A stretch of 64,000 nt of DNA, from assembly GCA_020002185.1 (NCBI GenBank), contig CM034536.1:8044798-8108797 (forward strand), written 5' to 3'. The position numbers and the translations under genes are program-made. Within the stretch, counting starts at the first letter, position 1, and each line of letters begins with the position of its first letter. Below, in pieces: positions 1 through 9,767 of this stretch. Below the pieces are notes generated by a model. The model saw only the letters and a program-made list of their open reading frames with translations. It was not told the DNA's origin and searched no databases. This DNA comes from Paraescarpia echinospica. Its lineage: Eukaryota > Annelida > Polychaeta > Sabellida > Siboglinidae.

Positions 1-117
1 TGCACAAGTGTTCATTAATCCTTAGTGATTGTTCAGAACACCAGACTGACCACATACCTAAACAAAGCGAATGTAATAGGTGAAGAACAGGCAGTGTTCA
101 AATAGGGGTATTGGTTG

Positions 118-560
118 AATTGTATTTGTCTCGACGCAAAAGGCTTTATTGTGCCTTCATCAATTATAAGAAAGCATTTGATTTAGTAGACCGGTCCTCC
201 CTGTGGTCCAAGATAATTTCATGCGTATTAATGGTATTGTGTTGAAAGTTGTATACAACATGTACAAAAATGCTAAATCATGTATAAATCAGGGCCAGGC
301 TGTGTCAGCCTTCTTCTCATGTGATGTATAGGTATGGCAAGGAGAAAACTTGTGTCCTTTGTTATTTGCTATTTACCTGAATCATTTTGAACACTGTTAG
401 TCACAATTATAACGGACTTGACATGGTAGCTGGTGAAATTTACAACAACCTTAGGGATGATGATGTAGAAAATGTATGTTCTACTATATGCTGATGACAC
501 TAGAATGATTCAATCAAATACAGATTTCTTGCTTGTGTATAGCGGAACTATGTCAACTCT
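118..560 (+). pseudogene. Degenerate LINE reverse-transcriptase fragment
   Basis: Broken-frame translation shows reverse transcriptase landmarks in order: CAFINYKKAFDLVDRSSLW (motif A with its aspartate), MYKNAKSCINQGQ, a block like GENLSPLLFAIYLN (about 338-385) and LYADDT (about 480-500), the catalytic motif. Several frameshifts and stops separate them, so it cannot encode a protein. The motifs are those of non-LTR retrotransposons; I cannot assign a clade from so short a piece. It lies 3' of the last DIP2 exon seen and is probably in a DIP2 intron. Confidence 0.75.
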
Positions 561-1140
561 TCTAATGGATGACATTTGGTTGTTTCAGGTGTCAACTATA
601 TTGTGAATCTGTAATTATTAGTCTATATTGATAGAATTGATTTACATAGTACCATGTCTACACAAGGCATGGCAAGCGTAAACAGAACAGTAGAATGCAT
701 TTTATATCAATAAAGTATAGGATATTTCACTCTATAGTTGTCCAGAATATTAACTTTCTATGTCTGTCACCTACAGGTGACATAATATTAATTTTCTATG
801 TTTGTCACCTACAGGTTTCTACAGACAATACATCTTTAACCAATAGACACCACAGTCACACCATTTTATAATAATTAAATGAACATCAAAATAAACATAA
901 CTTGCAATTATAGAAAATCAATAGTTTTGAAGATAAAAAGTGTTAGGCAACTGTTCAGTCTAACAGGGGTCAAGTGTGTCTACTCTGCCTGGGCGCTGTG
1001 ACCAATTAAAGTTTAGTCAAGGTCTCAATGAAACAGTAGGCCGCAGAGTTTAGTCATAGTGTTGACTTTGTGGCACATTAAACAAAATCTACTGTTGGGG
1101 GTGGTCTCAAAACCACATCACTAGATAATGTAAAACGTTT
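561..1140. other. No gene recognised; short duplication
   Basis: AT-rich sequence without a convincing reading frame. A roughly 37-bp stretch with the core gtcacctacaggt occurs twice in tandem at about 747-822. Nothing else identifiable. Confidence 0.5.
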
Positions 1141-1455
1141 GTACTTTGGGGGCCCCTTAGGTGCCCTTAGAATGATTCAATCAAATACAGATTTCTTGTA
1201 TATAGTGGCAGCACCCTAAGATACATCTATGCAAAATTAGAAAAAAGTTGCTAAACAGTTTTTGAAAAAATAGGCCAAATGTTACATTTTTACCAGTTTT
1301 GGGGTCCTTGGAGGCCCTAGGGAGCCCTTAAAATGATTCAATCAAATACAGATTTCTCGTGCATAGTGGCAGTGCCCTAAAATATGTCTATGCAAAATTA
1401 GAGAAAAAGTTGCTGAACGGTTTCTGAGATACGGCAGCTAACGGCAGACGCAGAA
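1141..1455. repeat. Two tandem copies of a ~160-bp repeat containing a LINE-derived segment
   Basis: Unit 1 (about 1141-1295) and unit 2 (about 1296-1455) share a GC-rich start, then aatgattcaatcaaatac, tagtggcag and atgcaaaattaga, spaced about 161 bp apart. The aatgattcaatcaaatac block also occurs at 503-520, inside the decayed LINE and just after its ADDT motif. The unit therefore seems to include part of that LINE. Confidence 0.7.
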
Positions 1456-1468
1456 TGATGGCAATAGT

Positions 1469-1473
1469 TCCTT
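1469..1473. other. Target-site duplication, left copy (tcctt)
   Basis: The five bases tcctt directly precede the 5' LTR (first base 1474) and recur at 8992-8996 directly after the 3' LTR. A 5-bp duplication is normal for Ty3/gypsy integration and fixes the element borders. Confidence 0.9.
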
Positions 1474-1778
1474 TGTAGCATTTCTGCTATTTCTAGATGT
1501 TTAAATCTATTTTCCTGAGGTTTAATTTTATAAATGAGGAAGGTCAAGCCAGTAGATAGACATATTATTAACCAACTGCCTTAGTTACGTAATTACAGCA
1601 ACTCGGTTGCAGATGCGCTCAGTGAAGCGTGGTATTCTGTTGCTAGTGTTTCTAGGCAAGCAGGTGGTTTCACTGTAATCTTAGAGAGGGTGTTCCACAA
1701 TGCCTAGTTTGAATTGTATATTGCATTAGCCAATAGAAATGATGGAAACCTGTCATATGACATGTAATTAGGTCTGCT

Positions 1779-1786
1779 TATATAAA
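1779..1786 (+). promoter_or_regulatory. Probable TATA box of the 5' LTR
   Basis: The sequence tatataaa occurs about 305 bp into the LTR and is conserved at 7843-7850 in the 3' LTR. Its position suits a U3 promoter. The transcription start was not determined. Confidence 0.5.
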
Positions 1787-2149
1787 CGTTTGTTGTACGC
1801 ATTTCGCCATCTGGGCGCTGGCGAAGGACTGGGAGAGATCCAGGGTTGAACTAGACAGGTTGCCCTGCTGCCAAGAGAATGGCAAGTCAAGTCGTAAAGC
1901 TTGGTGGGAATCGTTAACTTGGGTTACGTTCCCAAGCTTTTGTGTGTGTATAATATTTAGTGTCCAGAGTGACTGTTCGATCGAGTTTCGAAGAATCCAT
2001 GCCGCCACGTCAGCATTATATTGATACAACATTCCGGTCGGCCCCAACGTATTTGCGTCGATGAGCGATAATCGCGACGCGCTCACCCAGCTCGGGCCAT
2101 CCTCGAACAGCGGTCTCAGCGACATCGTCAGAAAGCTTGACCGAATGCG

Positions 2150-2450
2150 ACTTGCAGCGGCCGGCGGTAAACGTATACTGCCAGGCGTCGTCATTCACAC
2201 GAACCCGTTCATCTGACTTCTCGATCGTTTGCGACAGGGCAAGACCTCTCGATCGAATTCGTAGCGGCCGGCGGTAAGCGTCTACTGCCCGGCTTCGTCT
2301 TTCAGTTGAACGTATTCAACTGACTTCGCAATCGTTTGCGACCGTGCGATCATTGAACGGACACGACTCGAGAATTCGCGGCGTACGACGGCAATCGTCA
2401 AGTGCCCGGCATCATCACTGAGGCTGAGATACAGCGTTCTAATTGTGTTC
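2150..2450 (+). repeat. Degenerate tandem units inside the 5' LTR
   Basis: Units starting near gcggccggcggtaa and running through tgcccggc...gtc appear at about 2156 and 2266, with a more diverged third at about 2377. The first two are followed by gatcgtttgcgac-like text (cgatc or caatc variants). The 3' LTR has one unit fewer, which explains its shorter length. Confidence 0.7.
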
Positions 2451-2617
2451 TGAGCTCGGTGTGTTGACTTCAACAAACGTTCGTATATATTCGAGATGGG
2501 ACTAGCCCAGTGTAAATGTATATTTTCTGATTGAACGTATCTATTATTTGCTGTATTATGATTAGTAGTTATCTGTGGTTTTGAAGTGAGGTTTTATTAA
2601 CTTTGAAGTATTCACAC

Positions 2618-2653
<36 letters not shown>

Positions 2654-3056
2654 TGTAACAGATTACTGTGATGAGAGTCCGCGAGGACTAGCTTATACTG
2701 TGTATTTATATTATGGGAGTTATTCTTAGATAACACTTGGCACCTAGTGTATGGTCGTATAGCGGTATAATCCACCTTAGAAAGGAAGTGGAATTTGATA
2801 ATCGAAAGATTCAGTGTTATTGTTTATTATGTTCTATTAAGATTTGGTTACGGGATTTCTTTATTCTGTTTATTTTGTTAATCGAGATATTTACCAAAAG
2901 GAAGATATCTTGTAATAAAGTTTATAAAATTTTCCTCGTTCTTTGTTGCTTGTTCACGATAACCTTTCTTTCTCATATGCGTTGACCTTGATATATAAGA
3001 ACCCTACTAGACTGAGCCATCTAGTGTACGGAGACCTCGCTAATCCGTGACATAAT

Positions 3057-3077
3057 TGGGGGCTCGTACGCGGGATT
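3057..3077 (+). other. Primer-binding-site-like sequence
   Basis: Four bases after the 5' LTR the sequence reads tgggggctcgt then acgcgggat. The first part matches the complement of a tRNA-Pro 3' end, as used by many retroelements; a small interruption spoils the rest. The tRNA identity is therefore an inference. Confidence 0.6.
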
Positions 3078-3682
3078 CCGGCGAGGGGGAAATTAAAATA
3101 ACACCTTCGGTCAACGCTATGAATTGCGGGTAACACGTGACGGCAACATAGAACATGCTGCACTCTGGTTCCGTGGAGTGTCAGCGATGTTCCGTGGCTA
3201 GAGACGAAACCTACATCTATTCCAGTAGCTGTAGTGTAGGGTAATTCACATGTCCCTTGTCGTTTCTGCCCGGACATAATTCTGTGTCCCATATTTCTCG
3301 TTATATTTATAGTGCATCATTCACGTTTTTTCAGGCATTAGACTTGTTTATTGCAACAGTAAAGGACCATGAATTAATCGTATAATTATTGTAAGTAGGA
3401 GCTTTGTTATTTTTCAGCTGTACGAGGAAGTTGAATTACCTGTTGCATTTGCCGAGTTGGCATTGGGCAGATTAAAGTCCCATAGAATGTCCGTGTGTTG
3501 ATAGTTGTCACGGCATGGTTGAAATCGTATAGTGATTTCATTTTTCCAGTCTTATGAGAAGATTGGGTGGAGTGTTGTAGCGTAGCTAACACTTTTGTTG
3601 TTTACAGGTGATTGACCTTGTGTATTACGTAAACGTGATATCCGTTTAGTGATTGTTTCGTGTGTTGCACTAGTTTGCAAAC
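3078..3682 (+). other. Leader region of the LTR element
   Basis: Between the primer site and the gag start codon there is about 600 bp without a convincing reading frame. This is a plausible untranslated leader with possible packaging signals; none can be identified by eye. Confidence 0.5.
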
Positions 3683-5176
3683 ATGGATCTTGCTCAATTA
3701 ATTGAGTTAGGCGAGAAGTTAGGATTAACAGGTCCTGAACTTCAGGCATTTGTTCGCGATGAACAAGGAACCGCCCGGGCTGAGCGACAGGCCGCTCGCG
3801 AGGCGGAGAAAGAGAGGCTCCAGGCCGAGCTCCGAGAAAAGGAGGCGGCAAGGCAGGCCGATATGGAGAAAGAGAGGCTCCAGGCCGATATGGAGAAGGA
3901 GAGACTCCAGGCCGAGCTCCGAGAAAAGGAGGCGGCAAGGCAGGCCGAGATGGAGATACGCACGCGTGAAATGGAGCATGAAGAAAAGATGGCCAGGCTC
4001 CACAACGAGGCTACTACCTTAGAGAACCGAGATTCGGTGAGTAATGCTTCAACCATTACTAAGGGAGTCCGTAGTCCTCCGTTACCCTGTTTTAACGAAG
4101 ATAGGGATTCGATTGATGCATATCTCCAGCGATTTGAAAGATATGCTGAAAACCAGGGTTGGGAGCACGAGAATTACGCTATATTTCTGAGCGCATTGTT
4201 AATCGGTCATGCACTGGAAGTTTATTCCCGTTCCCCGATTTCCGTGGCCAACGATTATGACCAGTTAAAGCAAGCATTGCTAGGATGGTATCGACTGACT
4301 GTAGGCAATTTTCGTAAGAAGTTTTACACCTGTTCTCTAAATTCCACCGAAACAGTGTCGCAGTATTTTGCTCGTATGGAGCATTATTTGACTCAGTGGA
4401 TTTCTTTATCAAACATTAATGAGTCTTTCGAGGGCCTTAAGGAACTCATTCTGAGAGAGCAATTCTTGTTTATGTGCCCTAGGGAACTGTCCGTGTTTCT
4501 GAGAGAACACAAACCGGTGGGGAAAGAGAATTTGTTAGAGTTGGTGAGAACATTTACAGATGCCCATTCATCATATGGTAAACAGGAAAATCATAGAGAC
4601 CGAGTCCGATCCACTCCCGTCCCTTAACCCGTCCCGAAAAGTAGATCAGGGGAGGGGAGGTACCCTATTTCTAGCCCTACCCCGCGGCCCATTCCTCCGC
4701 CGCGTACATGTTTCCTTTGTAATCGGCCAGGTCACATCGCGAGACAGTGTACACTGGGAGTGCAGAATAGAAATCCTCCACCACAAAGGATGAAACCAGT
4801 GGTTGGGAATTGTGCAGTTGTGCTAAACCAGAATTCCCCTAGTCACCAATGTCCTGTGGGTGGGACTGATGTCACCTTGCAATGTGGATGTAAGATCCCC
4901 GTAATTGCTAGTGCTTGTGTACAACATGAAAACAGTTGTAACTTACCGGTTGTAGAGGGGTATGTGGGGGGATCCCCAGTGAAAGTACTACGCGACAGTG
5001 GGTGTAACGGAGTCGTACGACGTAGCCTAGTTCCGGAAGATCAGTTAACTGGGAAAACCAAAGTCCTTATGCTGATGGACCGATCCGTCATTGAAGTCCC
5101 GACTGCCCGGTGCTATGTGAGAACTCCCTTTTTCACAGGAGAAATTGAAGCCCTGTCTAAACAACTCCGTTTATGA
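3683..5176 (+). pseudogene. gag-protease of the Gmr1-like element
   Basis: The ATG at 3683 opens a 314-codon frame. Residues about 30-110 are a highly charged coiled coil made of near-identical repeats (KERLQAELREKEAARQA type; DNA repeats at about 3808-3955). A capsid part follows (PCFNEDRDSIDAYLQRFERY, then a region with LILREQFLFMCPRELSVFL) that resembles the SCAN domain fold. A TAA at 4625-4627 interrupts the frame. The same frame continues with a CCHC zinc knuckle at 4709-4750 (C-x2-C-x4-H-x4-C) and an aspartic protease with a D-S-G active site (LRDSGCNG, about 4987-5010). A frameshift near 5150-5165 separates it from the protease C-terminus. Gag packages the RNA; the protease would cut Gag-Pol. 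Confidence 0.85.
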
Positions 5177-5890
5177 CTTAGTCATTGGCAACGTTGTTGA
5201 ACTAAATTTGCCCTGTTCCGATAACAGTGAAGGTTCTCCTTTTCGAGGAACCAAGTCAGATGGTGTCCCCGTTACTGTTGAGACCCCTTTGAATGACACC
5301 CCAGTCACCGGTTGTGCTGTAGAAACCCGTGCTCAATGGGAGCGCCTTTCCAAGCCCACAAAATCTTTGATAGTGCCTCAAGTTGTTGGTGCGAGTATAT
5401 CCGCCGATGATTTCTTGAGAGAGCAAAAAGGGGATGAGACCTTAAAGCAATGCTTTGATTCGGCTGAAGAGACTAAAGGGAAACCTAAGGGAGAACAAAC
5501 AAGTCAATTCGTGATCAAAAGGGGGCTCCTTTATCGTCTGTATCAGAAAGAGAAAGAGGGTGAGACTGTGAAACAACTAGTAGTTCCCCGAGTGTTGCGC
5601 AATCGTGTCATGACGTTAGAACATGAAACCATCCTATCTGAACATCGGGGAATTAGGAAGTCAATAGACAGAATCCTCCTTAACTTCTACTGGCCAGGGA
5701 TAGTAGGTGATGTCCGTAGATTCTACCAGTCATGTGACATCTGTCAGAAGACCGTTAGTCGAGACAATGTCCCTAAGGCTCCTGTACAATTGATCCCCAT
5801 CGTAAACACGCCCTTTGAAAAGGTAGCGATAGATTTGGTAGGTCACTTAACTCCAGTGACAGAGAGAGGTAATGTGGAGACACTAGGTTT
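5145..5890 (+). pseudogene. Integrase part of pol, upstream of RT, core mostly deleted
   Basis: The frame begins with the protease C-terminus (NSVYDLVIGNV). After a linker comes the integrase zinc-binding module: HETILSEH, then YWPGIVGDV, then CDICQK (H-H-C-C, about 5620-5755). It enters the catalytic core at EKVAIDLVG (about 5820-5845, first aspartate) and then switches abruptly at about 5870-5880 to the linker before reverse transcriptase. The rest of the D,D-35-E core and the C-terminal domain are missing. The position before reverse transcriptase is the key observation. Confidence 0.85.
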
Positions 5891-7342
5891 AGCTGCTGTT
5901 GTCGAAGAACAACCTGAATGTGAGACTGATGAGGATTTTCCCATTCCTGAGAGAGAGGAAAACAATGGGGACGTCCATGTGAGTGACAGTTTATCACCTG
6001 ATCAGACACGAGACTTGAAGCAGCTAATGGAAGAATTTCCTTCCATCTTTTCGAGCACTCCGGGGCAAACTAGTCTCTTGTCCCATGCCATTGAGGTAAC
6101 GTCCTCTAGTCCCGTGAGATGCAAACCGTACCCTATTCCATTAGCCAAGTTGGGAGTGGTAAAACAGGAGGTTGAGAAGATGCGAGAAATGGGCGTGATT
6201 GAGCCATCTCATTCACCGTACTCATCGCCTTTGTTGCCAATTCGTAAATCTGACTCCACATACAGACCGGTAGTAGATTTTCGCGTTAAACAAGGTTACT
6301 AAATTCGATGCAGAACCTATGCCAAATCCCGATACTATCTTGGCTGAGGTAGGGCAGGATAGATACTTGTCCAAACTAGATTTCTGCAAAGGCTACTGGC
6401 AAATAAGGATGGAACCGGAAGATAAGGAGAAAACCGCATTTTGTACTCCCCAAGGGTTGTTCCAATTCTGCGTCATGCCTTTCGGTCTAGTCAACGTCGG
6501 CGCATCGTACAGTCGCATGATGCGCATACTCTTAAATGGCCTCGGTGGTGTTACCAATTATGTTGATTCACACCTCAACATGGGCCGATCACTTATCAAC
6601 ATTGCGGGCAGTGTTCGTCCGAGTGAGACAAGCGGGTCTCACAATAAAACCGTCGAAGTGTTATCTTGGGTTTGAATCTGTCGATTTCCTGGGGCACCAA
6701 GTAGGTCAAGGAGAAGTGAAGACCCAGGAAGACAAGGTAAACAAGATTAGGAATGCGCCCATTCCTACCACGAAGAAACAAGTGAGGTCTTTTCTAGGTT
6801 TGGCAGGATATTACCGGAAGTTTGTTAATGGGTATTCCAGAATCGCGGCTCCATTGACTGATCTCACAAAGGCAAAACAGCCTAACAAGGTAAGTTGGAA
6901 TGATGAGGCGGACAAGGCCTTCATTCAACTGAAGCAGGCCCTGTGTAAGGCGCCTATCCTCAAATTGCCTGACGTCAACAGACCCTTTGTCTTGCGTACA
7001 GATGCGTCCGATACCGGACTCGGAGCAATGTTACTCCAAGAGAATAACGGAGTCTTATTCCCAGTCGCGTTTGCGAGCAAGAAGCTCAATCCCACGCAAA
7101 GGCGATATTCCGTAGTAGAAAGAGAATGTCTGGCAATTGTTTGGGGACTCGAGAAATTTCACTTATACCTATATGGGCGAAGTTTCATTGTGCAGTGTGA
7201 TCAACGATCCCTGAAATTCCTAAACACCGCAAAGTTGACAAACAATCGCATTATGCGATGAGCTCTTAAAGTCCAACCCTATCGTTTCCGGGTAGAGTCA
7301 ATCCCTGGAACAGATAACATAGGTGCAGACTACCTAAGCTGA
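5880..7342 (+). pseudogene. Reverse transcriptase-RNase H of the Gmr1-like element
   Basis: A Ty3-type reverse transcriptase starts with LLSHAIEV and PIPLAKLGVVKQEVEKM (about 6075-6180), with motif A at LDFCKGYWQI and the block FCVMPFGLVN. The catalytic YVDD has become YVDS, followed by a small deletion and frameshift near 6560-6572. The connection (FLGLAGYYRKFV) and RNase H (RTDASDTGLGAMLLQ, ERECLAIVWGLEKFH, DQRSLKFLN) continue in another frame to a TGA at 7259-7261. The last RNase H segment (DNIGADYLS) ends at 7340-7342. A further frameshift lies at about 6287-6300. Known function: copying element RNA to DNA; this copy is inactive. Confidence 0.9.
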
Positions 7343-7537
7343 ATGGAATAGATGTAGGTTCCATCAGATTAGTTAAGACAATGAAGTGTCATTAATTTTT
7401 TTGGTGCAACTAGATAGTTACTAGTTCGGCGAATGATCGCCAGGTTATTTATTGTATTAAATGTAATGTATTAAATTAGTGTATTAAATTTATTCCTTAA
7501 TATTTTTGTTCAGGAAGTAGAATCTTAGCGGGGGTAA
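7343..7537 (+). other. 3' untranslated region and polypurine tract
   Basis: No integrase or env frame follows RNase H. The purine-rich agcgggggtaa at 7527-7537 abuts the 3' LTR and is the likely plus-strand primer. Confidence 0.7.
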
Positions 7538-8991
7538 TGTAGCATTTCTGCTATTTCCAGATGTTTAAATCTACTTTCCTGAGGTTTAATTTTATAAATG
7601 AGGAAGGTCAAGCCAGTAGATAGATATATTGTTAACCAACTGCCTTAGTTACGTAATTACAGCAACTCGGTTGCAGATGCGCTCAGTGAAGCGTGGTATT
7701 CTGTTGCTAGTGTTTCTAGGCAAGCAGGTGGTTTCACTGTAATCTTAGAGAGGGTGTTCCACAATGCCTGGTTTGAATTGTATATTGCATTAGCCAATAG
7801 AAATGATGGAAACCTGTCATATGACGTGTAATTAGGTCTGCTTATATAAACGTTTGTTGTATGCATTTCGCCATCTGGGCGCTGGCAAAGGACTGGGAGA
7901 GATCCAGGGTTGAACTAGACAGGTTGTCCTGCTGCCAAGAGAATGGCAAGTCAAGTCGTAAAGCTTGGTGGGAATCGTTAACGTGGGTTACGTTCCCAAG
8001 CTTTTGTGTGTGTATAATATTCAGTGTCCAGAGTGACTGTTCGATCGAGTTTCGAAGAATCCATGCCGCCACGTCAGCATTATATTGATACAACGTTCCG
8101 GTCGGCCCCAACATATTTGCGTCGATGAGCGATAATCGCGACGCGCTCACCCAGCTCGGGCCATTCTAAAACAGCGGTCTCAGCGACATCGTCAGAAAGC
8201 TTGACTGAATGCGACTCGCAGCGGCCGGCGGTAAACGTATAATGCCAGGCGTCATCATTCACGCGAACCCGTTCATCTTGATCGTTTGCGACCGTGCGAT
8301 CATTGAACGGACGCGACTTGAGAATTCGCGGCATACGACGGCAATCGTCAAGTGCCCGGCATCATCACTCGTGCGGCCGAGATACAGCGTTCTAATTGTG
8401 TTCTGAGCTCGGCGTGATGACTTCAACAAACGTTCGTATATATTCGAGATGGGACTAGCCCAGTGTAAATGTATATTTTCTGATTGAACGTATCTATTAT
8501 TTGCTGTATTATGATTAGTAGTTATCTGTGGTTTTGAAGTGAGGTATTATTAACCTTGAAGTATTCACACATATATATATATGTGTGTGTGTGTTGTAAC
8601 AGATTACTGTGATGAGAGTCCGCGAGGACTAGCTTATACTGCGTATATATATTATGGGAGTTATTCTTAGATAACACTTGGCGCCTAGTGTATGGTCGTA
8701 TAGCGGTATAATCCACCTTAGAAAGGAAGTGGAATTTGATAATCGAAAGATTCAGTGTTATTGTTTATTATGTTCTATTAAGATTTGGTTACGGGATTTC
8801 TTTATTCTGTTTATTTTGTTAATCGAGATATTTACCAAAAGGAAGATATATTGTAATAGTTTATTAAATTTTCCTCGTTCTTTGTTGTTTGTTCACGATA
8901 ACCGTTCTTTCTTATATGCATTGACCTTGATATATAAGAACCCTACTAGACTGAGCCATCTAGTGTACGGAGACCTTGCTAATCCGTGACA
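7538..8991 (+). repeat. 3' LTR (1454 bp)
   Basis: Begins tgtagca and ends gtgaca; followed by tcctt, the right target duplication (8992-8996). Compared with the 5' LTR it lacks one internal unit at about 8277 and has a shorter TA/TG tract. The aataaa region reads aatagtttatt. The high similarity of the LTRs points to a fairly recent insertion. Confidence 0.93.
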
Positions 8992-9058
8992 TCCTTGGAC
9001 CTTCGGCCAAAGGACTAAAAAATTAATATATTTAAAATACCACTAATTTTGAGCTCAC

Positions 9059-9182
9059 CCCTGAAGATGATCACCTCCCCGTTGGGGTTCTTGGGCAGTC
9101 CCTTGTAGCAGGCCTCGGAGGTGAGGGCGACTGACACACTGAGACTGCCCAGGAGGAAGCCGATGCCCTGGCCACCCGCATC
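9059..9182 (-). CDS. DIP2: DIP2 exon (first AMP-binding-like domain, part 2)
   Basis: The minus strand has an acceptor (cttgcag) before 9182, then 41 codons starting DAGGQGIGFLLGS and containing ALTSEACYKGLPK. One base of a split glycine codon follows, then the donor GTGAGC (9058 downwards). The 124-bp length, phases and sequence match the DIP2 exon of vertebrates that follows the EVPLTRK exon. DIP2 is a conserved animal protein with an N-terminal DMAP1-binding region and two adenylate-forming (FAAL-like) domains; it is linked to diacylglycerol metabolism and neuronal wiring. The next exon (expected to start GWPK) is not visible between 1 and 9058: it is beyond the window or displaced by the LTR element. 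Confidence 0.93.
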
Positions 9183-9239
9183 CTGCAAGACACAGAGAGT
9201 GGGCTTTGTTAGTTCCACCATTTAACTATGATCACGCTA

Positions 9240-9350
9240 GTGTCTGTTTGTTTGTGCTTGCGTGTGTGCATGCATATGTATGTGTGTGCTTGTGTGTATA
9301 TATGTGTGTATGTATGTGCGCATGTATGCATGTATGTGTGTGTGCAGGTA
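9240..9350. repeat. TG-rich microsatellite in a DIP2 intron
   Basis: Imperfect alternation of tgtg, tatg and catg steps. It produces frames rich in Cys, Met, Tyr and Val that are not genes. Confidence 0.8.
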
Positions 9351-9534
9351 TGTTGATGTTTTCATCATAGACGATTCGCATCTTGGGCACCAAACTTTCA
9401 GGTATTTATCTACGACCCCGCAAAAGAAATATGCCTTTACTTTTTTTGATATCTCGGTTGTTGTAAAGTCACCGTATCATTGTCATAAACAATACATGTG
9501 AGGTTGCAAAGACAGACATATTCGCAACACCTAC

Positions 9535-9645
9535 CCGCTTGGTGAGAGGCACCTCGACTGGCACGGGAACAACGCCGGCGGTCAGGCAGCCGTAGAAAGC
9601 ACACATAAACGCTATCGGGTCGCTGTTTGGGTAGATGAGCGCCAC
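9535..9645 (-). CDS. DIP2: DIP2 exon (first AMP-binding-like domain, part 1)
   Basis: The minus strand has a pyrimidine-rich acceptor (ctgtcccccag) before 9645, exactly 37 codons from VALIYPNSDP through FYGCLTAGVVPVPVE to PLTKR, then the donor GTAGGTG. It is 111 bp, phase 0 at both ends, matching the vertebrate DIP2 exon with VPVPIEVPLTRK. It encodes the start of the first adenylate-forming domain. The intron to the next exon is 352 bp (9183-9534) and contains a TG-rich repeat. The upstream exon, which should end in a GDR-like sequence, was not found; a 1-kb assembly gap lies only 1.3 kb upstream. Confidence 0.95.
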
Positions 9646-9767
9646 CTGGGGGACAGAGATCAGGACACACTGATAATCGCAACTTCTTCACTCTACTCAG
9701 GCAAGTTACTGCAGCGAAAATGACATGATAAGATGGGAAGAAACATCAAAAGTGTATCATTAGTAAC

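Larger units (their letters stand above)
1474..3052 (+). repeat. 5' LTR (1579 bp)
   Basis: Begins tgtagca and ends gtgaca. It aligns end to end with 7538-8991 with few mismatches by eye. It is about 125 bp longer, mainly from an extra internal unit between about 2213 and 2336. A (TA)n(TG)n tract lies at about 2620-2652. A polyadenylation-type aataaa at about 2914 is altered in the 3' copy. Confidence 0.93.
1474..8991 (+). mobile_element. Complete Ty3-type LTR retrotransposon, Gmr1-like domain order, defective
   Basis: The element is 7518 bp and bounded by a perfect tcctt duplication. It has two long LTRs, a primer-binding-site-like sequence, gag, protease, integrase, reverse transcriptase and RNase H, then a purine tract. 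Integrase lies upstream of reverse transcriptase and nothing encoding integrase follows RNase H; known Gmr1-like elements of deuterostomes share this copia-like order while their reverse transcriptase is Ty3-like. This copy is dead: in-frame stops, frameshifts, loss of most of the integrase core and a broken reverse transcriptase active site. No env-like frame is visible. It sits in a DIP2 intron, antisense to DIP2, 67 bp beyond a DIP2 exon. Confidence 0.92.

Noticed and set aside
1474..8991. Endogenous retrovirus with env
   Set aside because: No env-like frame, signal peptide or membrane segment between RNase H and the 3' LTR.
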